A DNA stretch of 64,000 bases from Phytohabitans flavus (GTDB lineage: Bacteria > Actinomycetota > Actinomycetes > Mycobacteriales > Micromonosporaceae), in contig NZ_AP022870.1 of assembly GCF_011764545.1 (NCBI RefSeq), forward strand, positions 5,254,001-5,318,000, given 5' to 3'. The notes below the pieces were generated by a model. That model made no database searches, was not told where the DNA came from, and worked only from the letters and a program-made list of their open reading frames with translations. Each line of letters opens with the position of its first letter. The first letter of the stretch is position 1. This document shows positions 28,128 through 36,277 of the stretch, piece after piece. The position numbers and the translations under genes were made by a program.

Positions 28128-28132
28128 TGCGT

Positions 28133-29431
28133 GTGCTCGACACAAGTTTTCGGCGACTGTCCTTTCCCGCGCTCACGTTCGACCCGGCGACCGGCGTGGC
28201 GCAGCTGCCTTACACGCTGGACGGCCTCGACTTCACCGAGACGGTGACATTTCCGGCCATCGACGGGGAGCCGCCGGCCGCCTTCGGGCGCGTGCTGGAG
28301 CTGCTGCACCTCGTGGCCGGCGTGAGCTACTTCAAGGTCGGCGCGCCGCCGGAGATCACGACCAGCACGCCGCTGAGCCCGGCCGCCGCGGCCCTGCTCG
28401 ACGCCGTCTACACCAAGGGCATGGCGGAGTACGCGTACCGCAACGACCTCCCGCACGTGCTCTCGCTGTCGGTCTCCGCACCCGCCGCCCCGCCCGCGAC
28501 CCCGGTCTCCGTGGCCGGCCGTCGCCCGCTCAGCCCGGTCGGCGGCGGCAAGGACTCGATCGTCACGCTGGAGGCGCTGCGCCGCGGCGGGCTCGACCCG
28601 GTGCCCTTCGCGGTCAACCCCAACTGGGTGATCCAGTCGGTGTTCGCCGCGTCGGGGCTGACCCCGCTGGCCGCCCACCGCAAGATCGACCCGAAGCTCT
28701 TCGACCTGAACGCGGCCGGCGCGCTCAACGGCCACATCCCGGTCACCGCGATCAACTCGCTGATCGCCGTCGCCACCGCCGTACTGCACGGGCTCGGCCC
28801 GGTGGTGATGTCGAACGAGCGCTCCGCCTCCGACCCCAACCTTGTCTGGCACGGCCAGGAGATCAACCACCAGTGGTCCAAGGGCGTCGAGGCGGAGGGG
28901 CTGCTGCGCGAGGCGTTGGCCGCGCAGGCCGGGCTCGCGGACGCGTACTTCTCGCTGCTGCGGCCGCTGTCCGAGCTGCACATCGCCCGGCTGTTCGCCG
29001 AGCACACCCACTACGACGAGGTGGTGACCAGCTGCAACGCCGCGTTCAAGCTGCGCGACGCGAGCGCCCGCTGGTGCGGCCACTGCCCGAAGTGCCGCTT
29101 CGTCTTCCTGGCGATGGCCCCGTTCATGCCGCGCGCCCGGCTTGTCGCCATCTTCGGCGCCGACCTGCTCGCCGACGAGACCCAGATCCCGGGGTACAAG
29201 GAGCTGCTGGGGCTGGACGGGCACAAGCCGTTCGAGTGCGTGGGTGAGGTCGAGGAGTCCGTGGTCGCACTGAGCCTGCTGCGCGACAGGGCCGAGTGGG
29301 CGGACGCCCGGGTGGTCTCGGAGCTGGCCGCCGCGGTCCCCGATACCGCCTGGGCAGCGGCCAAGACCTCCGACGTCTTCGTGCCCGGCGGCACCAACTA
29401 CGTCCCGCCCGCCTTCGCCGACCTGGTCTAG
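28133..29431 (+). CDS. murL: MurL: UDP-MurNAc-L-Ala-L-Glu epimerase
   Basis: Protein of 432 aa of the MurL family, which epimerises the terminal L-Glu of UDP-MurNAc-L-Ala-L-Glu to D-Glu. Landmarks: a PP-loop-like VGGGKDSIVTLEALRRGG, VMSNERSASDPNLVWHGQEI, a cysteine cluster ARWCGHCPKCRFVFLAMAPF (possibly zinc-binding) and GTNYVPPAF at the end. The ATP-pyrophosphatase-like loop fits the ATP and Mg requirement I recall for the Xanthomonas enzyme. GTG 28133 is close to the -10 box, so leaderless translation is likely. Together with murD2 it supplies D-Glu without glutamate racemase. Confidence 0.82.
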   Translation: MLDTSFRRLSFPALTFDPATGVAQLPYTLDGLDFTETVTFPAIDGEPPAAFGRVLELLHLVAGVSYFKVGAPPEITTSTPLSPAAAALLDAVYTKGMAEYAYRNDLPHVLSLSVSAPAAPPATPVSVAGRRPLSPVGGGKDSIVTLEALRRGGLDPVPFAVNPNWVIQSVFAASGLTPLAAHRKIDPKLFDLNAAGALNGHIPVTAINSLIAVATAVLHGLGPVVMSNERSASDPNLVWHGQEINHQWSKGVEAEGLLREALAAQAGLADAYFSLLRPLSELHIARLFAEHTHYDEVVTSCNAAFKLRDASARWCGHCPKCRFVFLAMAPFMPRARLVAIFGADLLADETQIPGYKELLGLDGHKPFECVGEVEESVVALSLLRDRAEWADARVVSELAAAVPDTAWAAAKTSDVFVPGGTNYVPPAFADLV

Positions 29432-29584
29432 GCATCTTTCCGGGTCGGGGTCACATTCAATTTTCTGGGATGGATATTTGCCCCGGTCCGCGTTAGTCGC
29501 TGACCGTATGCTCCCGCGGGCACCGCGCAGGTCGGCGGCTCGCTGGCGCTCGCCGAGATCCCCGACCTAATAAGAGCAACCGGG

Positions 29585-29770
29585 TAGGGCGGCAGTCATA
29601 CTCGGCTCCGGTAGCCGCCGGCGGGTGAGCACTTCCCTGACCAGGACGTTGAGTCCTCAGCGCAGATCGTGCCCCCGTTGGTGGTCGGGAGACAGGACCG
29701 CTGATGGGATGTCGTGCCTCGCTGACTGTGGCGTGAGCACTCGTTTATTAGGTCGCTGGTAGTTCTCCGC
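29585..29770 (+). ncRNA. Predicted IS110 bridge RNA with readable target and donor guides
   Basis: 5' stem: GGCGGC 29588-29593 with GCCGCC 29614-29619. Target loop: outer stem GCAC 29629-29632 with GTGC 29669-29672; left guide CCCTGACC 29635-29642 matches left flank CCCCGACC 29560-29567 with one G-U pair; apical stem AGGAC 29643-29647 with GTCCT 29653-29657; right guide CAGCGCAGA 29658-29666 is the exact reverse complement of 31059-31067 across the right junction. Donor loop: outer stem GGAGA 29688-29692 with TCTCC 29764-29768; left guide ATGGGATGTC 29704-29713 is identical to the right end 31051-31060; apical stem GTGC 29714-29717 with GCAC 29737-29740; right guide TTATTAGGTCG 29745-29755 is the exact reverse complement of 29563-29573. 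Exact RNA ends are inferred. Confidence 0.85.
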
Positions 29771-29814
29771 AGGCTCGCCGGAGCAGATCTGTCCGCTATG
29801 GATTGGAGTCGAGT

Positions 29815-31038
29815 TTGCTGTTCGTCGGAGATGACTGGGCGGAGGATCACCACGACGTCGAGTTGCAAGACGAGACGGGCCGGGTGTTGGGCCGGGCGAA
29901 GCTGCCTGAGGGTGTGGCGGGTATCGGGCGGCTGCACGCGATGATCGGCGAGCACCTGGGTGAGGACGACGAGGCGACGGTGGTGGTCGGTATCGAGACC
30001 GACCGCGGCCCGTGGGTGCAGGCGCTGATCGCGGCCGGCTACCAGGTTTATGCGATCAATCCGCTGCAGGTGGCCCGGTACCGTGAGCGTCGTGGTGTGT
30101 CGGGTGCCAAGAGCGACACCGGTGACGCACATGCCTTGGCCGACATGGTGCGCACCGACCGCCACCAGCTGCGCCCGGTCGCCGGGGACAGCGCCCAGGC
30201 CGAGGCGGTCAAGGTCCTGTCCCGTGTGCATAAGACGCTGATTTGGGACCGTACCCGGCAGATGCTGCGGCTGCGTCACGCGCTGCGTGAGTTCTTCCCG
30301 GCCGCGCTGGTCGCCTTCGACGATCTCACCGCCCCGGAGGCCCTTGAGCTGCTGGGCGCCGCGCCGGAACCGACCGCAGCCGCCGCGCTGAGCACCGAAC
30401 GGATCAACGAAGCGCTCAAGCGCGCACGCCGCCACGGCAGGGCAGCCAAGGCCGAGGCCATCGCGGCCGCGTTGCGGGCCGAGCATCTGGGCCAGCCCCC
30501 AGTAGTGGCTACCGCCTTCGCCGCGACCGTGCGCGCGCACGTGGCGATCCTGGGCACCCTCAACGCCGAGATCAAGACCATGGGTAAGGAGATCGAGGCC
30601 CATTTTTCCGAGCACCCGGACGCTGAGGTCTACCTTAGCCAGCCCGGCCTTGGCGTCGTGCTCGGCGCCCGGGTGCTCGCCGAGTTCGGCGACGACAAAC
30701 AGCGTTACGCCGACGCAAGAGCACGCAAGAACTACGCCGGGACCAGTCCGATCACCCGCCAGTCCGGCAAGAAGAAGGTTGTGCTGGCCCGCTACGTCCA
30801 CAACGACAGGCTGGTCGACGCCCTCGGCCAGCAGGCCTTCACCGCACTGAACAACTCACCAGGCGCCCGCACCTACTACGACCAACTCCGGGCCAAAGGC
30901 GTCGGCCACCGCGCCGCGCTCCGCCAGCTCGGCAACCGTCTCGTCGGCATCCTCCACGGATGCCTCAAAACAGGCAAGCCATACAGCGAAGACATCGCCT
31001 GGGCACACCACAGAAAAGATCTTGACACTGCCGCTTGA
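29815..31038 (+). CDS. IS110-family DEDD recombinase (transposase)
   Basis: Recombinase of 407 aa that would act with the bridge RNA. The RuvC-like domain has LLFVGDDWAEDHHDVEL (first Asp), VVVGIETDRGPW (Glu), and GAKSDTGDAHALADMV (last two Asp); the long coiled linker follows; the C-terminal Tnp domain has YLSQPGLGVVLGARVLAEF and KNYAGTSPITRQSGKKK, with the serine nucleophile in GTSPITRQSG. It looks intact and free of the frameshifts seen elsewhere. TTG 29815 is preferred, with GGAG six bases upstream; the open frame starts at TTG 29803. The start follows the predicted RNA by about 45 bases, so the two may share a transcript. Confidence 0.93.
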   Translation: MLFVGDDWAEDHHDVELQDETGRVLGRAKLPEGVAGIGRLHAMIGEHLGEDDEATVVVGIETDRGPWVQALIAAGYQVYAINPLQVARYRERRGVSGAKSDTGDAHALADMVRTDRHQLRPVAGDSAQAEAVKVLSRVHKTLIWDRTRQMLRLRHALREFFPAALVAFDDLTAPEALELLGAAPEPTAAAALSTERINEALKRARRHGRAAKAEAIAAALRAEHLGQPPVVATAFAATVRAHVAILGTLNAEIKTMGKEIEAHFSEHPDAEVYLSQPGLGVVLGARVLAEFGDDKQRYADARARKNYAGTSPITRQSGKKKVVLARYVHNDRLVDALGQQAFTALNNSPGARTYYDQLRAKGVGHRAALRQLGNRLVGILHGCLKTGKPYSEDIAWAHHRKDLDTAA

Positions 31039-31061
31039 CAACAAATCCACATGGGATGTCT
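31035..31061 (+). promoter_or_regulatory. Outward -35 at the right end, forming a promoter when the IS circularises
   Basis: TTGACA at 31035-31040 is followed by 18 bases and then, only if the right CT is joined to the left end AATAAG, by TCTAAT (five of six to TATAAT). In the circle this promoter would start RNA about seven bases on, near 29578, just ahead of the first stem of the bridge RNA. In the integrated form the -35 faces the right flank without a good -10. Confidence 0.65.
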
Positions 31062-31212
31062 GCGCTGCCGGGTCCGCGGTCCAAGCCCAACCCCCCGGGG
31101 GTTCCGCTTTCACCAGCTGTCGAGCTGGGCGCACGGCTGCGCCCAGGTTCGCCTCGCCGCCCCAGCGACGCCGATCGCTAGATCTGAAACCTAGATAGAG
31201 AGCTTTCGAGGT

Positions 31213-31241
31213 CGGGTCTGGGGCCTGCGGCCCCAGACCCG
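31213..31241. repeat. 13-bp perfect hairpin with a three-base loop
   Basis: CGGGTCTGGGGCC (31213-31225), loop TGC, then GGCCCCAGACCCG (31229-31241). This is the strongest hairpin in the gap. There is no U tract, so it may be a REP-like element or a factor-independent pause rather than a classic terminator. Confidence 0.85.
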
Positions 31242-31326
31242 CCTTGACGTGATCGAACCCCACGCGGAAACACGGCCTACGGCCCCGACTTCCCTTGATC
31301 GGCGCAGCAGCGCCGTGTCGCGTTGC

Positions 31327-31374
31327 GTCCGTGGCGAGAAATTGCCCGCCCAGGGGAAATTCTTCGCCACGGAC
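31327..31374. repeat. 11-bp inverted repeat with imperfect inner stem
   Basis: GTCCGTGGCGA at 31327-31337 is exactly inverted as TCGCCACGGAC at 31364-31374. The inner GAAATT and AAATTC can extend the stem with mismatches around a C-rich loop. Confidence 0.8.
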
Positions 31375-31567
31375 GACCAGAGCACCCATCGATCAAGGCC
31401 GCACCCCCTCCGGCAGGATCGACCATCGCCTTGATCGGCGCGAGAGATCGCGCCAGCGATCGTGGTACTCAGCTGCCCCGGCAGCAACAGGTCTTCACCC
31501 AGTCCGACGAGTCGCCCGTCGAGCGGGGTGGCCGATCGCGGCCTGAGGGGGTGAGCTTGCCGACCGC

Positions 31568-31623
31568 GAAGGGTGAGGCCGCGGGAGCGACGGTCCGGAC
31601 CACAACGGGCATCGCGGTAGCTC
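31568..31623. repeat. Dispersed intergenic repeat, copy A
   Basis: Shares GGGTGAGGCCGCGGGAGC, CGGTCCGGACCAC and ATCGCGGTAGCTC with copies at 34122-34189 and 56751-56818. This is the most divergent copy: it has ACAACGGGC where the others have ACCGCGGAC and lacks the leading GCGCGGA segment. Confidence 0.85.
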
Positions 31624-31690
31624 GGTTTCCTTGGTTTGGATCTTTATCCAGGACTCGTTGCCGAGGCTGCCCTTACTCCAATCTCTCTCG

Positions 31691-33298
31691 CTAGTCGCGG
31701 ATCGCGTCCAGGGCGAGCAGCGCCACGTGCAGGGACATGCAGGTGTCGACCGCGTCCAGGTCGGCGTCGAGGATCCGCTCTATGCGGGACAGCCGCTCGT
31801 AGAGCGCCGGCCTCGACAGGTGCGCCGCGGCGGCCGCCGCCGACTTGTTGCGGCCGCTGTCCAGGTACGCCCGGAGCGTGCCGAGCAGGCGCTCCTTGGG
31901 GTGCCGCGCGTCGTACGCCAGTAGCCCGCCCAGCTCACGCTCCACAAAGGTCTGTAGCCGGGGCTCGTCGCGCAGCAGGTGCAGCAGGCCGGCGAGCCCC
32001 ACGTGCGGCAGCCGGAACACCGTCCGGTCCCGCCGCCCGTGCCGCGCCGCGTCGGCCACCTGCCGCGCTTCCAGCAGGGAGCGGCGCGCGTCGCGCAGCG
32101 AGTCCACCCGTGAGCCGGCCGCCACGACGACGGCGGGGCGGCCTCACCCCGTACCCGATGCAAGGCGGCGGCGAACGCGGACAGTGACCTCTCGTCGTCC
32201 GCGGCCGGGGCAGTGCGACAAGCGCGCCCACAGCGTGGTCGTCGAGCGGACCCGCCAGGCCGGCGACCGCGGCCTCGCGCAGCGCGTGGCTGACCGCTTC
32301 GGCCAGGTCGCGCAGGCGCGCGGCGTCGAGCGCGGGCTCCTCCCCCGGTGCCGCACGACGACGCCGAGGAGGTGGCGGCGATCCAGCGGTACCCCCAAGG
32401 CCCGCGCCCGCAGCGCCACCTCGTCGACCGGGCGGGTGTGGTCGAGCAGCGCGGTGAGCAGCGTGCGGTGGATCTGGTGCTCCAGCCCTTCGGCGTCGCG
32501 CCGCATGAGGCGGCCGAGGGCGAGCGTGGAGGCCGCGCGTTCGAGCAGGATGGAGAGGCGGGTCGGCGGCGCCCCCTCCCCCGCCCACCGGGCCAGCAGC
32601 CGTCCCCAGTCCTGGCCGCGCGCACCGACGGTGGTGACGAGCCAGCCCGCGTCGGCGTCGTACGCGGTGCGCCCCGCCGGCTGGATCCGCCGCGAGTGCT
32701 GCTCCCACCCGTCCAGCAGCAGCGCGGCGCTGTCGCCCGCGGTGTCGTACGCGAGGACCTGGCGGGCGAGGTTTTCCAGCACGACCGGGCACCCGGCGAG
32801 CGCGGCGGCCTGGTGCACCACGTCGGCCGGCTCGGCACCCTCGACCGACAGCTCGGTGAACCGCTGGTGGATCTCCTCGGTCGCGCGCAGCTCGGTCAGC
32901 TGGGCGTCCACGATCAGCGCGTGCACCGCCTCGGTGATCCGCACGAACGGCGTCGCCCGGCGCAGCTCCACCAGCGGCATCCCGCGCCGCTGGGCGGCCG
33001 CGACCATCACCCTCGGCACGCTGCTCGTGTACCGGCGGCCCAGCTCCACGACGAGCCCCGCGACGCCCACGTCGGCGAGGTCCGCGATGAACGCCCGGAC
33101 CCCGGCATCGTCGGCCGGCAGCCCGATGCCGGTGGTGAGCACGAGCTCGCCGCCGTTCAGGAGGCTGGCGATGTCGGGCACCTCGGCCGCGTGTACCCAC
33201 CGCACCGGCCGGTCCAGCCCAGCCTCGCCCGCCACCACGCGCGGCTCGCCGTGGCGTACGGGGTCGAGGCCGATGACCTCACGGACGGTAGGAAACAC
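31691..33298 (-). CDS. PucR-family transcriptional regulator, three frameshifts
   Basis: Regulator of about 536 aa once repaired. The N-terminal PucR domain starts VFPTVREVIGLDPVRHGEPR with HAAEVPDIASLLNGGELVLT; the middle is a degenerate GGDEF-like region (ALGVPLDRRHLLGVVVRHRG); the C-terminal PucR HTH has LLGTLRAYLDSGRNKSAAAA and LYERLSRIERILDADLDAVD. Single-base losses near 32344 (G run), 32208 and 32137 (C run) split it over three frames, all repaired by adding one base each. Members control purine, allantoin or amino-acid catabolism, but no such genes adjoin it. The GTG start at 33298 lies just inside the end of the methyltransferase gene's stop region, so they probably form one operon. 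Confidence 0.8.
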
Positions 33299-33302
33299 AA
33301 GG

Positions 33303-34108
33303 TCAGTCTTCCCGACCCAGCTCCCAGAACGCGACTGCGGCCGCCGCGGCCACGTTGAGCGAGTCGACCCCGCGCCGCATCGGGATGACCACCCGCTTGT
33401 CGCTGCCGTCGACGGCCCTGCGCGAGAGCCCCGGACCCTCCGCACCGAGCAGCAGCGCGGGCCGGGCCCGCTCGGCCGAGGTCAGCTTCTGGATCGGGAC
33501 CGCGTCGGCGGCCAGGGTCATCGCGAGCACCGTGAACCCGGCGCCCTTGACCTCCTCCAGGGCCGCCGGCCAGGGGCCAGCGTCGCGTACGGCACCGCGA
33601 ACACCTCGCCCATGCTCACCCGTACGCTCCGCCGGTAGAGCGGGTCCGCGCACGAGGGCGAGAGGAGCACCCCGTCGATCCCGAGCGCCGCCGCACCGCG
33701 GAAGACCGCCCCGAGGTTGGTGTGGTTGTTGACGTCCTCGAGGATCGCCACCCGGCGCGCGCTCCTCAGCACCTCGTCCGCGCCCGGCAGCTCCTTCCTG
33801 TGGAACGATGCGAGCACCCCGCGGTGCACGTGGAAGCCGGTCGCCTTCTCCAGGACCGACTGGCTGGCCGCGTAGACCGGCGCGCCACCTTCGGCCAGGT
33901 CGGCGAACTGGTCGAGGCGCTTCTCGTCCAGCAGGTACGACCGCGCCCGGTAGCCAGCCCGCACGGCCCGCCGCAGCACCAACTCCCCTTCGGCGATGAA
34001 CAGCCCGTGCGGCGGCTCCCAGCGCGTCCGCAACTCCACGTCGGTCAACGCCCGGTAGTCCGCGATCCGCTCGTCGTCGGGGTCGGTGATCAGCTCCACG
34101 CACCGCAT
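33303..34108 (-). CDS. SpoU-family RNA methyltransferase (TrmH-like), one frameshift
   Basis: SPOUT-class 2'-O-ribose methyltransferase, about 268 aa. The N-terminal substrate-binding domain starts ITDPDDERIADYRALTDVEL; the knotted SAM-binding domain has VAILEDVNNHTNLGAVFRGA (motif 1), LLLGAEGPGLSRRAVDGSD (motif 2) and IPMRRGVDSLNVAAAAAVAF (motif 3). One missing C near 33578 divides it between PYATLAP and WPAALEEVKGAG. Either ATG 34108 or GTG 34099, which is better spaced from GGAAG, can be the start. The target is rRNA or tRNA; it cannot be told from sequence. Confidence 0.88.
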
Positions 34109-34121
34109 TCTTCCGCTTGGT

Positions 34122-34189
34122 TGTGAGGCGCGGAGGGTGAGGCCGCGGGAGCAGCGGTCTGGACCACCGCGGACATCGCGGTAGCTCAA
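34122..34189. repeat. Dispersed intergenic repeat, copy B
   Basis: Begins TGTGAGGCGCGGAGGGTGAG and continues through GCAGCGGTCTGGACCACCGC and GGACATCGCGGTAGCTCAAG. Nearly the same as copy C at 56751-56818. It sits in the 104-bp gap between two minus-strand genes. The centre GGTCYGGACC is a self-complementary core. Confidence 0.9.
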
Positions 34190-34212
34190 GTCTTTGGCCT
34201 TGGAATGATCTT

Positions 34213-35004
34213 CTAGTTGACGCTGCCGGTGGTGGCGACTTGGGCGGCCACCGCCTGGGCGCCGGCGGCCGCGGCCGCGGCGCGGACCTTGGGGGTGGCG
34301 TGGACGCTGGGCACGATGCGGCCCGCCGTCCAGGACATGCCGATGCCGGCGGCGAGGATGAAGATGGCGCCCACCGTCTGAAGTGGACCGACCAGCAGGC
34401 CGGCGACACCCACCATCGGGCCGGCGACCATCAACAGCAGGCCGTCCGACTTGTTGAACAAGCCGCTGTACATCACCGACCACCCGGCCAGCAGCCAGCC
34501 GGCGGAGTAGACGGCGGCGCCGGCCAGCGAGAGGGTGTGCGCGTCGAGGCCGTACACGGGGGTGTCGCGGGGTAGCGCGGCGAACGGGAGCCACAGCACC
34601 GCGCCGGTCAGGCCGACCATCAGCCCCATCGTGGCCGCGCGGCGGCTGCGCGCCGCGGCCAGGAGGCTGGCCATCGCGACAAGCGCCAGGAGGCCCAGCC
34701 ACACGGCGACCACCCAGCCGACGAGGTGGAGGATGCGGCCGTTTTCCAGGTAGGGCAACGGCGCGCCGCCATCCCACCGGCCGAGCGTGACCGCGCCGTA
34801 CACCACGGCGTAGCCGGGGAGGGTCCACATCAGTCCGCGGGCGAAACGCCGCATCGACCAGGCCCACGTGGCGTTGGTGACCGATGCGATCGACGAACGT
34901 TCCGCGACGACGGCGACCCCCGCCTCGGTTCGGGCGACCACCCTCACCGGTGTCGACCGGACGCTAGAGCCCGCCGGGCGTCTGTGTCTCGCGGCGTTCG
35001 TCAT
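34213..35004 (-). CDS. Membrane protein of unknown function
   Basis: 263 aa with a basic 50-residue cytoplasmic start and about six hydrophobic helices: LMWTLPGYAVVYGAVTLG, GWVVAVWLGLLALVAMASLL, TMGLMVGLTGAVLWLPFAAL, LAGAAVYSAGWLLAGWSVMY, LLLMVAGPMVGVAGLLVGPL and ILAAGIGMSWTAGRIVPS. The tail is Ala-rich. I recognise no family motif. It follows copy B of the dispersed repeat. The start at 35004 is the longest; internal ATG starts such as MRRFARGLMW are possible. Confidence 0.7.
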   Translation of the reverse strand: MTNAARHRRPAGSSVRSTPVRVVARTEAGVAVVAERSSIASVTNATWAWSMRRFARGLMWTLPGYAVVYGAVTLGRWDGGAPLPYLENGRILHLVGWVVAVWLGLLALVAMASLLAAARSRRAATMGLMVGLTGAVLWLPFAALPRDTPVYGLDAHTLSLAGAAVYSAGWLLAGWSVMYSGLFNKSDGLLLMVAGPMVGVAGLLVGPLQTVGAIFILAAGIGMSWTAGRIVPSVHATPKVRAAAAAAGAQAVAAQVATTGSVN

Positions 35005-35135
35005 TGCCTACCCCCGCGGCCGGAGCGCCGGCGCCCCGGCAACCACCATGCTGGCTTAGAGCATGGCAGTCGCCGGGGCGCCAAGCGGATGTTTCCGACG
35101 AATCAGACGACCCAAAGGCAAGTCGCCACGCCGGG

Positions 35136-36242
35136 TCAGGCGCGTTCCCGTTCCGCTGAAGGTGTCGAGTCGAGCAGGTCGGATGGCGCCACCGGCGCGG
35201 GCGCCGGCAGGCCGCGCGGGCCGCCGTCGCCGGACACCTGCTGCTCCGCCTCCTGTACCGACTGCTGCACCTCGTGCGCCGCGGCCGCCGCGGCCTGGGC
35301 GGCCTCCGCGGCCTCGCGCTCGACGGCGCCCGCGTCGACCTGCGCGGTGGGCGCGTCGCCGGCCGTCCCGGCCAGGCCGCCCAGCGCGCCGCCGAGGCCC
35401 TCCAGCGCCTTGGTCAGCTCGGCCGGCACGATCCACACCTTGTTGGCCGTCCCGTTGGCGATCTGCGGCAGCGCCTGAAGGTACTGGTACGCCAGCACCT
35501 TTTGGCTCGGGTTGGAGGTGTGGATCGCGTCGAAGACCGTGCGGATCGCCTTCGCCTGGCCCTCGGCCTGGAGGATGCGGGCCTGCCGGTCACCGTCGGC
35601 ACGCAGCACCGCGGCCTGCTTCTCGCCCTCGGCGGTGAGGATCTGCGCCTGCTTGTGACCCTCGGCGTTGAGGATCGCGGCGCGGCGGTCCCGCTCGGCA
35701 CGCATCTGCTTCTCCATCGAGTCGCGGATGCTCGGCGGCGGCTCGATCGCCTTGATCTCGACGCGGGTCACCTTGATGCCCCAGCGGCCGGTGGTCTCGT
35801 CGAGTACGCCGGACAGGTGCCGGTTGATCTCCTCGCGGCTGGTGAGCGCCTTCTCCAGGTCGAGCGAGCCGATCACGTTACGCAGCGTGGTGACCGTGAG
35901 CTGCTCGATCGCCTGGAGGAAGTTAGCGATCTCGTACGTGGCGCGCACCGGGTCGACGACCTTGAAGTACAGCACCGTGTCGATCGAGACCACGAGGTTG
36001 TCGGAGGTGATCACCGGCTGGGGCGGGAAGCTCACCACCTGCTCGCGAAGGTCGACCTTGGTGCGGACCGAGTCGATGAACGGCACCAGCACATTCAGCC
36101 CCGGACGGAGCGTGCGCTGGTAGCGCCCAAGTCGCTCGACCACGAAGTTGCGCTGCTGAGGCACGATCCGCACCGCGCGGATCAGTGTGATCACCACAAA
36201 TAGCACAACAAATGCGACGATGATGCCTATAACTACTTCCAT
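35136..36242 (-). CDS. SPFH/Band 7 membrane-microdomain protein (stomatin type)
   Basis: Protein of 368 aa. One N-terminal helix (VVIGIIVAFVVLFVVITLIR) is followed by the Band 7 domain: PQQRNFVVERLGRYQRTLRP, SVDLE-type VSIDTVLYFKVVDPVRATYE, GSLDLEKALTSREEINRHL and GIKVTRVEIKAIEPPPSIRD. A long heptad coiled coil (AERDRRAAILNAEGHKQAQI and on) and a Pro/Ala-rich C-terminus with an Ala/Glu helix follow. Such proteins form cage-like membrane assemblies and usually work with an NfeD partner, here the next gene upstream (36278-36715) in the same operon. Confidence 0.93.
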   Translation of the reverse strand: MEVVIGIIVAFVVLFVVITLIRAVRIVPQQRNFVVERLGRYQRTLRPGLNVLVPFIDSVRTKVDLREQVVSFPPQPVITSDNLVVSIDTVLYFKVVDPVRATYEIANFLQAIEQLTVTTLRNVIGSLDLEKALTSREEINRHLSGVLDETTGRWGIKVTRVEIKAIEPPPSIRDSMEKQMRAERDRRAAILNAEGHKQAQILTAEGEKQAAVLRADGDRQARILQAEGQAKAIRTVFDAIHTSNPSQKVLAYQYLQALPQIANGTANKVWIVPAELTKALEGLGGALGGLAGTAGDAPTAQVDAGAVEREAAEAAQAAAAAAHEVQQSVQEAEQQVSGDGGPRGLPAPAPVAPSDLLDSTPSAERERA

Positions 36243-36277
36243 TTATCCCAACTCCCGGACCATCTCTACCTACCGGA

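Larger units (their letters stand above)
29567..31061 (+). mobile_element. Complete IS110-family insertion sequence, CT core at both ends
   Basis: The element lies between a CT at 29567-29568 and a CT at 31060-31061, about 1.49 kb including one core copy. There are no terminal inverted repeats, as usual for IS110. The left non-coding end is 246 bp, the right end only about 20 bp, the arrangement expected when the bridge RNA lies upstream of the transposase. Removing the insert rejoins CCCCGAC-CT-GCGCTGCC as the empty target. The target lies in the gap downstream of murL; the left flank from about 29503 has codon-like GC3, so it may be a remnant of a coding region. The ends are defined by their matches to the RNA guides. 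Confidence 0.88.
31062..31690. other. Gene-free region rich in palindromes
   Basis: 629 bases between the IS and the PucR gene with no credible coding sequence. It holds a near-perfect palindrome of C and G runs at 31089-31103, a 13-bp hairpin at 31213-31241, an 11-bp inverted repeat at 31327-31374, a GGCGCG/CGCGCC stem at 31437-31454, TTGATCG boxes at 31296 and 31431, and a copy of the dispersed repeat at 31568-31623. It looks like an accumulation site for small repeats. Confidence 0.7.

Noticed and set aside
29704..31060. ATGGGATGTC copies as a target-site duplication bounding a shorter element
   Set aside because: That would leave only about 100 bases of left end and no room for the RNA; the left copy lies inside a stem-loop as the left donor guide.
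29567..31061. Terminal inverted repeats for the insertion sequence
   Set aside because: None are present; IS110 elements use a bridge RNA and a short core, and the internal matches to the ends are guide copies instead.
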